The position numbers and the translations under genes are program-made. The notes below the pieces were generated by a model. It was not told the origin of the DNA. It searched no databases and worked only from the letters and a program-made list of their open reading frames with translations. Below, one piece after another: positions 8,087 through 13,923 of a stretch of DNA of 13,923 bases (positions within the stretch are counted from its first letter, which is position 1; every line of letters begins with the position of its first letter). Source of the DNA: Bacteroidales bacterium (GTDB taxonomy: Bacteria; Bacteroidota; Bacteroidia; Bacteroidales; Muribaculaceae); assembly GCA_019415705.1 (NCBI GenBank), contig DXYS01000063.1, positions 1-13,923 on the forward strand, given 5' to 3'.

Positions 8087-9492
8087 AAAGCCGATTTATC
8101 AGACATACGGGCGAACGTCGTGTCATCCTGATATTTGCAGGATGGGGCATGGACAGTGCACCTTTTGCCCATGTCTGTCGGCCCGGCTATGACACATTTG
8201 TAGTGTGGGACTACCGAGATCTGTCTATAGACTGGAGTCCTCTATCTGACTATGAAGAGATTGTACTGATAGCATGGTCAATGGGTGTCTATGCGGCATC
8301 AATGAGCATACATTCGCTCGACCGACGCATCACCGCGCGCATCGCCGTCAACGGCACACTGACGCCTGTCAACGACCGCACGGGCATACCGGTCGCTATC
8401 TTCGAGGGCACAAAAGCGACTCTCGACGAGCGCCGTCTGACAAAATTCTTCCGCCGCATGTGCGGCGACCGCTTTACTTACGACCATTTCGCCGCAACTC
8501 TGCCACAACGACCGGCAGACGAACTTGTCGAGGAGCTTGAGGCCATATACCCCGCTCCGCTTCTGTCAAATCCGCAGGTCACGCAGTGGGACCGAGCAAT
8601 TATCGGACGCGACGACGCCATCTTCCCGCCATTCAACCAACAGCGCGCATGGGAGGGCAACGCCGAACTGTGTGTGACCGACCGTCCGCATTACATCGAC
8701 CTGCAGGAAATCGCCGAAGCATTTGTCATTGACAAAGAGCGGGCTGCCCAACGTTTTGAGTCAGGTATACGTACATACGACGACAATGCGACAGTGCAGA
8801 ACGCCATTATCGACAGTCTCATCGAGGATATAAACCGGCTGCGCTTAGAGCACGAGATTGCAGCTCCGGGCAGTTCGACTCTCGAAATCGGACCGGGCAG
8901 CGGACGGCTGAGCCGCTATCTGAGCAATATCGGGCGTAACAAAAGCCGTCTGCACCTCTGGGACCTATGTGCCACACCGCCAACCGGCACCGAAGGCGCG
9001 ACTTTTCGCACATGCGACGCCGAAATTGCAATACGCTCTACACCGACACATCGCTTTGACACTATAGCAAGCGCCTCGACCATCCAGTGGTTTAATTCTC
9101 CTAAACGTTTTTTTGACGAGTGTCACAGAGTGCTCAGAGACGGCGGTCTGCTATTGCTGACAACTTTTGTCTGCGGCAACTTAGACGAGGTCACATCGGT
9201 CAGCGGCCGACACCTGCATCTACCGACCGCTGACGGCTGGCGCCGCATGATACCCGACGGTTTCGACACACTGTCATTTGAAACCGCCGACTACGACATG
9301 GAGTTTGACGAGCCTGTAGACGTACTCCGCCATCTCAAACTTACGGGAGTCAACGCGCTCGACCGCACGACTGTATCCTCTCGAGTTCACAACTCCGGCG
9401 TGACGTTCTGCAGCCGATATCCGCGGCGCTTGGACGGACGCTGCCACCTCGTCTATCGCACATTACGCATCATTTTACGCAAAAAAGCATAA
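8083..9492 (+). CDS. BioG-BioC fusion: pimeloyl-ACP methyl ester esterase plus malonyl-ACP O-methyltransferase
   Basis: A 469-residue two-domain protein. Residues 1 to about 216 match BioG (DUF452 alpha/beta hydrolase): FAGWGMDSAPF, the nucleophile Ser66 in AWSMG, a probable acid at D177/D178 (GRDDAIFPP) and His203 in DRPHYIDL. BioG removes the methyl ester from pimeloyl-ACP methyl ester. From about 217 a BioC methyltransferase begins (DKERAAQRFESGIRTYDDNA), with SAM motif LEIGPGSG at 267-274, then STIQWFNSPKRFFDECHRVLRDGG. BioC methylates malonyl-ACP so that fatty-acid synthesis can build the pimelate chain. Each half has full family length, so neither looks degenerate. Order in the polypeptide (esterase first) is opposite to order of action. 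To my knowledge such fusions are reported in Bacteroidetes. The start overlaps the bioF stop by 4 nt; bioD follows after 11 nt. Confidence 0.9.
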   Translation: MKSRFIRHTGERRVILIFAGWGMDSAPFAHVCRPGYDTFVVWDYRDLSIDWSPLSDYEEIVLIAWSMGVYAASMSIHSLDRRITARIAVNGTLTPVNDRTGIPVAIFEGTKATLDERRLTKFFRRMCGDRFTYDHFAATLPQRPADELVEELEAIYPAPLLSNPQVTQWDRAIIGRDDAIFPPFNQQRAWEGNAELCVTDRPHYIDLQEIAEAFVIDKERAAQRFESGIRTYDDNATVQNAIIDSLIEDINRLRLEHEIAAPGSSTLEIGPGSGRLSRYLSNIGRNKSRLHLWDLCATPPTGTEGATFRTCDAEIAIRSTPTHRFDTIASASTIQWFNSPKRFFDECHRVLRDGGLLLLTTFVCGNLDEVTSVSGRHLHLPTADGWRRMIPDGFDTLSFETADYDMEFDEPVDVLRHLKLTGVNALDRTTVSSRVHNSGVTFCSRYPRRLDGRCHLVYRTLRIILRKKA

Positions 9493-9503
9493 CAAACATA
9501 ATT

Positions 9504-10160
9504 ATGTCAGCACATAAAACCATATTTGTTAGCGGCATAGATACAGACGCCGGCAAAAGCTACTGCACGGCGTGGCTCGCACGCCGATTTATGGACCAAG
9601 GTCTATCCGTAGCCACTCAGAAATTTGTCCAGACAGGCAATATCGGCCGCTCTGAGGACATCGAGCTTCACCGCCGTCTGACCGGCACAGGCCCGCTGCC
9701 CGAGGACGCCGACCTCACGACGTCACCCGTCATATTCACCTACCCGGCCTCGGCCCAGCTTGCAGCACGTCTTGACGGCCGCGAGATAGACATCGAGGCC
9801 ATCGACCGCAGTCGCGAGCTGCTTTCGTCGCGCTACGACGTGCTGCTCATCGAGGGCGCCGGCGGCCTGATGGTGCCTCTGACTGACGACTTCCTGACCA
9901 TCGACTACGTGGCCTCGCGCAATCTGCCCTTGGCCTTGGTCACAAACGGTGTTTTAGGCTCCATCAACCACACCATTCTCTCGCTTGAGGCCATCGAGCG
10001 CCGCGGACTTAAGTTAGATTATCTTCTATATAACACTTACTTCGACCGCGACACCGTAATCGCCGATGACACACGCGGTTTCATAGCCCGCTACCTCATA
10101 CGTCACTTCCCTGAAGCTGAAATGTTAGAGGTGCCGACGATGACGGCCGAGAGTCTATAA
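9504..10160 (+). CDS. bioD: Dethiobiotin synthetase BioD
   Basis: A 218-residue cytoplasmic ATP-dependent carboxylase that closes the ureido ring of DAPA to make dethiobiotin. The P-loop GIDTDAGKS occupies 11-19, a slight variant of the usual GTDTDVGKT. Lys40 in QKFVQTG corresponds to the catalytic lysine after strand 2, and EGAGG at 117-121 is the second family motif. VTNGVLGSINHTILSLEAI also fits BioD. Length is normal. It is the last gene of the apparent bioA-F-GC-D operon; bioB, needed for the final step, is not nearby. Only a weak 7-bp inverted repeat with a long loop follows, so the operon end is not defined by a clear terminator. Confidence 0.94.
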   Translation: MSAHKTIFVSGIDTDAGKSYCTAWLARRFMDQGLSVATQKFVQTGNIGRSEDIELHRRLTGTGPLPEDADLTTSPVIFTYPASAQLAARLDGREIDIEAIDRSRELLSSRYDVLLIEGAGGLMVPLTDDFLTIDYVASRNLPLALVTNGVLGSINHTILSLEAIERRGLKLDYLLYNTYFDRDTVIADDTRGFIARYLIRHFPEAEMLEVPTMTAESL

Positions 10161-10199
10161 AATTTTGTTAATATCGACATGCGACTCTCTATTAATCCG

Positions 10200-10207
10200 T
10201 AACTTTG
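10200..10207 (+). promoter_or_regulatory. Candidate -7 box (TAACTTTG) for the exonuclease gene
   Basis: TAACTTTG matches TAnnTTTG exactly and ends 8 nt before the ATG at 10216. No TTTG lies at the expected -33 spacing, since a TTTG at 10164-10167 is 32 nt away. If used, the transcript would have almost no leader. Confidence 0.4.
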
Positions 10208-10215
10208 CAGCCGAA

Positions 10216-10848
10216 ATGACAGATATAAGAATCGCCATACCCAAAGAGCGTCTGGCTCAATTGCCGCGCGTCGAGTTTCACGGAGGCATCAAGGTCGTCG
10301 ACTCGGTCGACATGGCTCGTGTGGCCCTGCGTGAGCTTTCGCGCCATCGCCTCGTCGGGTTTGACACCGAGACACGTCCGTCATTTCACAAAGGCCGGTC
10401 TCACAAAGTCGCACTTATGCAGCTTGCCACAGACGACTTCTGCTATCTTTTCCGCCTTAATAAACTCGGATTAATCGAGCCGTTGCGCAAATTTCTTGAG
10501 AATCCCGACATCGCAAAAATCGGTCTCTCGACCCACGACGACTTTACAGCCATTCGCCGCTCCGATGAGTTTGAACCCGCCGGATTTATCGAACTTCAGG
10601 ACTATGTCAAACGTTTTGGCATAAGCGATATATCTCTGCAAAAGATTTATGCGATTGTCTTCGGCGAAACCATCTCAAAAAATCAGAGACTCACAAACTG
10701 GGAAGCTCCTGAACTCACAGAGCATCAGCAGGCATACGCTGCAATTGACGCATGGGCTTGTCTGAAACTGTATAAATATCTTGCCGAAGGCCATTTTGAC
10801 CCATCGCTTTCGCAGTATATAATAACCCCGGACACACAGACCGTATAA
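10216..10848 (+). CDS. 3'-5' exonuclease, DEDDy (WRN/RNase D-like) superfamily
   Basis: A 210-residue single-domain nuclease. The three exonuclease motifs are present: Exo I D50-T-E52 in GFDTETRP, Exo II around D108/D109 in IGLSTHDDF, and Exo III Y174-A-A-I-D178 in QQAYAAIDAWACLKLY. The YxxxD form places it in the DEDDy branch with WRN exonuclease and RNase D. There is no HRDC or helicase domain, so it is a stand-alone exonuclease. Substrate (DNA or RNA) cannot be decided from sequence. The ATG at 10216 gives a plausible N-terminus (MTDIRIAIPKERL); a TTG start at 10165 would lie upstream of the -7 box. A small membrane protein gene starts 5 nt after its stop, suggesting co-transcription. Confidence 0.87.
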   Translation: MTDIRIAIPKERLAQLPRVEFHGGIKVVDSVDMARVALRELSRHRLVGFDTETRPSFHKGRSHKVALMQLATDDFCYLFRLNKLGLIEPLRKFLENPDIAKIGLSTHDDFTAIRRSDEFEPAGFIELQDYVKRFGISDISLQKIYAIVFGETISKNQRLTNWEAPELTEHQQAYAAIDAWACLKLYKYLAEGHFDPSLSQYIITPDTQTV

Positions 10849-10853
10849 GAACA

Positions 10854-11108
10854 ATGATAAAAATCAAACGCTCAATACTCATTCCCGCCGCTCTGACCGT
10901 TTACCTTATTGTAATGGCCTCTATCGGATGGAAACAATACGCGGCAGGAGCGATGACCTCCACATATTACTTCGGCGTGCTTGCCGCGTCAATAGCGGCA
11001 ATTGTATTGCTCTATTTCAGCCTGCGCCGCCGCGAACGTCTGCGCCGCGAACGCGAGCAGGATATGGCCGCTGTCGAAAACGAGAAATCAAATCACGAAC
11101 AATCATAA
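10854..11108 (+). CDS. Small two-helix membrane protein, function unknown
   Basis: An 84-residue protein I do not recognise as a named family. Hydrophobic helices are seen at about 7-26 and 37-57, separated by a short polar loop. After them comes a strongly basic stretch (RRRERLRRERE) and an acidic, polar tail. The basic run after helix 2 suggests both termini face the cytoplasm. It starts 5 nt after the exonuclease stop and ends 17 nt before gpmI, so it is almost certainly real and co-transcribed. Nothing in the sequence indicates a function. Confidence 0.7.
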   Translation: MIKIKRSILIPAALTVYLIVMASIGWKQYAAGAMTSTYYFGVLAASIAAIVLLYFSLRRRERLRREREQDMAAVENEKSNHEQS

Positions 11109-11125
11109 AATACAAACATCAGACT

Positions 11126-12640
11126 ATGGCACAGAAAGCACTGCTGATGATCCTCGACGGATGGGGCATCGGCAACCACAGCAAAAGTGACGCAATCTAC
11201 TCCACCCCTACCCCCTACTGGGACTCACTTCTCGCAGAGTACCCCCACTCTCAGCTCCTCGCCGGTGGCGAAAGCGTCGGTCTGCCCGACGGACAGATGG
11301 GCAACTCTGAGGTAGGTCACCTCAATATCGGCGCCGGCCGCGTCGTCTATCAGGACCTCGTCAAAATCAACCGCGCCATCAAAGACGGCTCTATCGCCGA
11401 CAACCCGGAGATACGCGCCGCCTACGAATATGCCAAATCTCACGGCTGCGGCATCCACTTTATGGGCCTGACATCAAACGGCGGCGTACACTCGTCGCTC
11501 GACCATGTCTTTGCCCTCTGCGACATCGCCGCCAAATACGAGTTAGACAAAGTCTATCTCCACTGCTTTATGGACGGCCGTGACACCGACCCGCGCAGCG
11601 GCAAAGGCTTTATCGCCGAACTCACTGACCACTGCGCCAAGTCAGCCGGCACAATCGCCTCGATTATCGGCCGTTACTATGCCATGGACCGCGACAAACG
11701 CTGGGACCGCGTCAAAGTGGCCTACGACCTGCTCATCGAAGGTAAGGGCAAGCAGGCCTCAGACATGGTCGCCGCCATGCAGGAGAGCTATGACGACGGC
11801 GTCACCGACGAGTTTATCAAGCCTATCAACAATGCCAATGTCGACGGCACAATCAAACCCGGCGACGTGGTCATCTTCTTCAACTACCGCAACGACCGCG
11901 CCAAAGAGCTCACAATCGTGCTCACACAACAGGATATGCCCGAGCAGGGCATGATGATGGTGCCCGGGCTGCAGTATTTCTGCATGACTCCCTACGACGC
12001 ATCGTTCACCGGCGTGCATGTAATTTTCGACAAGGAGAATGTCGAGAACACACTCGGCGAATATCTGTCGAAGACCGGCCTGACTCAGCTCCACATCGCC
12101 GAGACCGAGAAATATGCCCATGTTACCTTCTTCTTCAACGGCGGTCGCGAGCAGCCGTATGAACTCGAAGAACGCATTCTCGTTCCCTCGCCCAAGGTTG
12201 CCACATACGACCTTAAACCCGAGATGAGCGCCTATGAGGTCGCAGATCGTCTCGAGGAGGCCATCAAGAGCGAGAAGTTTGACTTCATCGTGGTCAACTA
12301 CGCCAACGGCGACATGGTGGGCCACACCGGCGTCTACGAGGCCATCGAGAAGGCTGTCGTCACTATCGACGAGTGCGTCCGCCAGACCGTCGAAGCCGCC
12401 AAGAAAGCCGGCTACGGCGTAATCATTATCGCCGACCACGGCAACGCCGACAACGCCATCAACCCCGACGGCACCCCCAACACGGCCCACTCTCTCAATC
12501 CCGTGCCCTGTGTCTACATCTCAGATAACAAGGACGCCAAGATTGCCGACGGCATCCTCGCCGACGTCGCTCCGACAATCCTCCACATCATGGGCCTCAA
12601 GCAGCCCGCCGAGATGACCGGCAAGAACCTCATTGGTTAA
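11126..12640 (+). CDS. gpmI: 2,3-bisphosphoglycerate-independent phosphoglycerate mutase
   Basis: A 504-residue cytoplasmic glycolytic enzyme interconverting 3- and 2-phosphoglycerate with two metal ions, usually manganese. Seen motifs: metal ligand D11 in LILDGWG-type sequence, the phosphoserine nucleophile Ser61 in MGNSEVGH (58-65), CFMDGRDTDP and IIGRYYAMDRDKRWDR for substrate binding, FFNYRNDRAKEL, and the second metal site GDMVGHTG (D396, H400) with ADHGNADN (D437, H438). Length is normal for the family. The ATG at 11126 matches the conserved N-terminus (MAQKALLMILDGWGIG); a longer in-frame start at 10928 would run through the upstream small gene and is rejected. No promoter is seen in the 17-nt gap, so it is likely read from the exonuclease unit. 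No clear terminator follows; a tRNA promoter begins 15 nt after the stop. Confidence 0.96.
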   Translation: MAQKALLMILDGWGIGNHSKSDAIYSTPTPYWDSLLAEYPHSQLLAGGESVGLPDGQMGNSEVGHLNIGAGRVVYQDLVKINRAIKDGSIADNPEIRAAYEYAKSHGCGIHFMGLTSNGGVHSSLDHVFALCDIAAKYELDKVYLHCFMDGRDTDPRSGKGFIAELTDHCAKSAGTIASIIGRYYAMDRDKRWDRVKVAYDLLIEGKGKQASDMVAAMQESYDDGVTDEFIKPINNANVDGTIKPGDVVIFFNYRNDRAKELTIVLTQQDMPEQGMMMVPGLQYFCMTPYDASFTGVHVIFDKENVENTLGEYLSKTGLTQLHIAETEKYAHVTFFFNGGREQPYELEERILVPSPKVATYDLKPEMSAYEVADRLEEAIKSEKFDFIVVNYANGDMVGHTGVYEAIEKAVVTIDECVRQTVEAAKKAGYGVIIIADHGNADNAINPDGTPNTAHSLNPVPCVYISDNKDAKIADGILADVAPTILHIMGLKQPAEMTGKNLIG

Positions 12641-12654
12641 ACAAGGTTAAAGCG

Positions 12655-12686
12655 CTTGCAGCTCTCGGCCGATATAGCTACCTTTG
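12655..12686 (+). promoter_or_regulatory. Promoter of the initiator tRNA gene
   Basis: CTTG at 12655-12658, a 20-nt spacer, then TACCTTTG at 12679-12686, a full match to the -7 consensus with a near-match -33. The mature tRNA begins 17 nt after the -7 box, a spacing suited to a short 5' leader removed by RNase P. Confidence 0.65.
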
Positions 12687-12702
12687 CACCCGTAAACAAC
12701 AT

Positions 12703-12774
<72 letters not shown>

Positions 12775-12781
12775 CTAAATC

Positions 12782-12813
12782 AAGAGACCGACTCTTCATA
12801 GAGTCGGTCTCTT
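12782..12813 (+). terminator. Strong hairpin terminator after the tRNA
   Basis: The arms AAGAGACCGACTCT (12782-12795) and AGAGTCGGTCTCTT (12800-12813) are perfectly complementary over 14 bp with a 4-nt loop, 8 nt after the tRNA. The T tract after it is short (CTTAGTTTAT). The 5' arm starts with A and the 3' arm ends with T, so it may also act on the minus strand. A run of eight G follows at 12821-12828. Confidence 0.8.
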
Positions 12814-12847
12814 AGTTTATGGGGGGGGATAGCTATTGTAGCTAAGA

Positions 12848-12867
12848 TAACGTGAGTTCGACATAAG
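12848..12867 (+). repeat. Left terminal inverted repeat of the IS
   Basis: The sequence starts TAACGTGAGTTCGA and matches the reverse complement of 13904-13923 with one difference (C at 12862 where the other end has T). The transposase stop codon lies 3 nt inside it. Whether the outer TAA belongs to the repeat or to flanking DNA is unclear. Confidence 0.85.
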
Positions 12868-12870
12868 CAA

Positions 12871-13773
12871 TCAGAACAAGGTCAGCTGATTGTCATGAAC
12901 AAACTCCAGAGAAATGGACGGTTTCTTGGGGAAGAAGCAGTATGCGGCGATGGCACTCAGGGCATTAGTTATGAAATTTGCGAAAGACCGATGTCTTGAG
13001 TGCTCTATCTGCGCAATATTCTTCAGTTCGTCGTTAACGGACTCAATCAAAGCCCTTTTGCGAAGCATAATTTTGTCGGAGACGGACATGAGTGAGTTCC
13101 TCATGTTGTTCTTAATCTTGGTGACAAGTTGAATTCCATTCATAAAAAGAAATTCAAACAATTGTTTGCCGAGATATCCTTTGTCGCCGCAAAGTTTACC
13201 TTTGACGTTTTCAATAAATGACTCCGAGTAGAGAGGTTGGCGGTCATCGACATTGCCCGGGGTGAACATGAAGTTGAGTATCTCCCCCTTGTCATTGATA
13301 ATCAGGTGCAGTTTGAAACCGAAAAACCACCCCATAGAGCATTTGCCACGTTCTGCTATGCCTTTGAAAGTCTTGTGGATAAGGATGCGCTGATGTTTGC
13401 AGACCCTCAACGGGGTTGAATCGACATACGCGATTCCGGTACAAGTCCCCATCAGCACCTCCTTGACGAATATCGTGAGTGAAAGCAGCACGGACTTCTG
13501 TAATTCCACAAACCGATTGTATGATACAGTCTTGGGGAAAAGGTGCGTAAGGTGCTTGCAGACATACTGCGTGTAAAAGTGTTTGAGGCATCTGAATCCC
13601 TTGCTGTGGAAGAGAATCAGAATGGTAATGACCTCGGCATCGGAAAGACGCCCGGGCTTATTGCGATGTACTTTGCCATCTCTGATCTGATGATTTTTGA
13701 GCTCTGATGAAAAATACTTGCAGAAGTCATCGGCAAGACAGAAAATTTCAGTAATTTTGTTCTCGGTAATCAT
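12871..13773 (-). CDS. IS982-family DDE transposase
   Basis: A 300-residue transposase, normal for IS982. The catalytic DDE triad is visible: D118 in AYVDSTPLRVC, D197 in CGDKGYLG and E244 in ALIESVNDELKN. The 47-residue step from second Asp to Glu is typical of the family. The N-terminal region with KPGRLSDAEVITILILFHSKGFRCLKHFY-type sequence (about 39-67) and the C-terminal HSRHRSFANFITNALSAIAAY also match. No frameshift or stop is seen, so it should encode active enzyme. It acts on the element's inverted repeats to move it. It reads leftward, toward the tRNA terminator, and fills most of the element. Confidence 0.93.
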   Translation of the reverse strand: MITENKITEIFCLADDFCKYFSSELKNHQIRDGKVHRNKPGRLSDAEVITILILFHSKGFRCLKHFYTQYVCKHLTHLFPKTVSYNRFVELQKSVLLSLTIFVKEVLMGTCTGIAYVDSTPLRVCKHQRILIHKTFKGIAERGKCSMGWFFGFKLHLIINDKGEILNFMFTPGNVDDRQPLYSESFIENVKGKLCGDKGYLGKQLFEFLFMNGIQLVTKIKNNMRNSLMSVSDKIMLRKRALIESVNDELKNIAQIEHSRHRSFANFITNALSAIAAYCFFPKKPSISLEFVHDNQLTLF

Positions 13774-13810
13774 GGCTATAAAATTCTGTAAATCTTGTAA
13801 TTGAGCACTA

Positions 13811-13842
13811 TAAATTTACGAATTTTCCACGAATCTACCAAG
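13811..13842 (-). promoter_or_regulatory. Possible transposase promoter
   Basis: On the minus strand CTTG (13842-13839), a 20-nt spacer and TAAATTTA (13818-13811) approximate the -33/-7 consensus, with A instead of the final G. It lies 38 nt before the transposase ATG. A weak fit may reflect deliberately low expression, as is common for insertion sequences. Confidence 0.35.
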
Positions 13843-13844
13843 AA

Positions 13845-13879
13845 AATCAGCCACTTAGTTATGTACTAAATGGCTGATT
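13845..13879. terminator. Bidirectional hairpin between right IS end and transposase
   Basis: Arms AATCAGCCA (13845-13853) and TGGCTGATT (13871-13879) are perfectly complementary. After one C/A mismatch the pairing continues as TTAGT/ACTAA around a 5-nt loop, 14 pairs in all. T-rich sequence follows on the plus strand (GTTTTATTG) and on the minus strand (TTTTCTT). It lies upstream of the candidate transposase promoter, so it could stop outside transcripts from entering the transposase gene. Confidence 0.6.
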
Positions 13880-13903
13880 GTTTTATTGTTGAATTATCGA
13901 ATT

Positions 13904-13923
13904 CTTATATCGAACTCACGTTA
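13904..13923 (-). repeat. Right terminal inverted repeat of the IS
   Basis: The reverse complement starts TAACGTGAGTTCGA and matches the left repeat at 19 of 20 positions. It ends at the window edge. Confidence 0.85.

Larger units (their letters stand above)
12848..13923 (-). mobile_element. IS982-family insertion sequence, apparently complete
   Basis: About 1.08 kb bounded by 20-nt inverted repeats that match at 19 of 20 positions and hold one intact transposase gene. It is AT-richer than the neighbouring genes, consistent with horizontal arrival. It lies 34 nt beyond the tRNA terminator, so it interrupts no gene. Its right repeat ends on the last base of the window, so the right flank and target duplication cannot be examined. 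Confidence 0.88.

Noticed and set aside
10149..10189. Inverted repeat GAGAGTC/GACTCTC after bioD as an operon terminator
   Set aside because: Only 7 bp with a 27-nt loop and no T tract; also the first arm is inside bioD.
10165..10215. Extended TTG start for the exonuclease
   Set aside because: It would start upstream of the -7 box and add 17 residues without family support; the ATG at 10216 fits better.
11759..12490. 243-codon open frame on the minus strand inside gpmI
   Set aside because: It lies wholly opposite the conserved gpmI active-site region and its repetitive Val/Asp/Gly content is what GAC/GTC-rich codon use produces on the opposite strand.
12821..12828. Run of eight G as a phase-variation switch
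   Set aside because: It lies between a terminator and the insertion sequence and does not sit in a promoter or reading frame.
12840..12850. Target-site duplication of the insertion sequence
   Set aside because: The right flank is outside the window, so no comparison is possible.

Overview
The window looks like chromosome of a Bacteroidales bacterium, possibly a Muribaculaceae-like gut lineage; the family-level guess is weak. Three things point there. A partial gene has the short N-terminus of the Bacteroidetes primary sigma factor. Several genes carry Bacteroidetes-type -33/-7 promoters (TTTG, about 19-20 bases, TAnnTTTG) and show no Shine-Dalgarno sequences. The transposase at the right end resembles IS982-family elements common in this order. 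Most genes are moderately GC-rich, while the insertion sequence is visibly AT-richer.

Layout, left to right. On the minus strand lie the 5' part of rpoD (1-318, running off the left edge) and a two-gene ABC-2 type exporter (permease 464-1726, ATPase 1723-2673, overlapping by 3 nt). A 177-nt divergent region follows, holding a very clear uvrA promoter, then uvrA (2851-5649, plus). Forty bases later begins a compact biotin operon: bioA (5689-6968), bioF (6968-8086), a bioG-bioC fusion (8083-9492) and bioD (9504-10160). bioB is not in the window. Next is a unit with a DEDDy 3'-5' exonuclease (10216-10848), a small two-helix membrane protein (10854-11108) and cofactor-independent phosphoglycerate mutase gpmI (11126-12640). 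An initiator tRNA-fMet with its own promoter and a strong terminator follows. The window closes with an apparently complete IS982-family insertion sequence (12848-13923) whose right inverted repeat ends exactly at the last base.

The bio genes cover pimeloyl-ACP synthesis and the steps to dethiobiotin. BioC methylates malonyl-ACP, fatty-acid synthesis extends it, BioG removes the methyl ester, and BioF, BioA and BioD then act in turn. The two pimelate-cap enzymes are fused in one polypeptide. The bio genes overlap or nearly abut, so translational coupling is likely.

The most notable anomaly is that bioA is broken by a one-base loss in a T run. The break lies on a G GGT TTT heptamer, where a -1 slip would restore exactly the expected BioA sequence. 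A sequencing error or recent mutation is the simplest explanation, but recoding can be tested. I found no CRISPR array, defence island or clearly new multi-gene system; the window is mainly housekeeping genes plus one insertion sequence.
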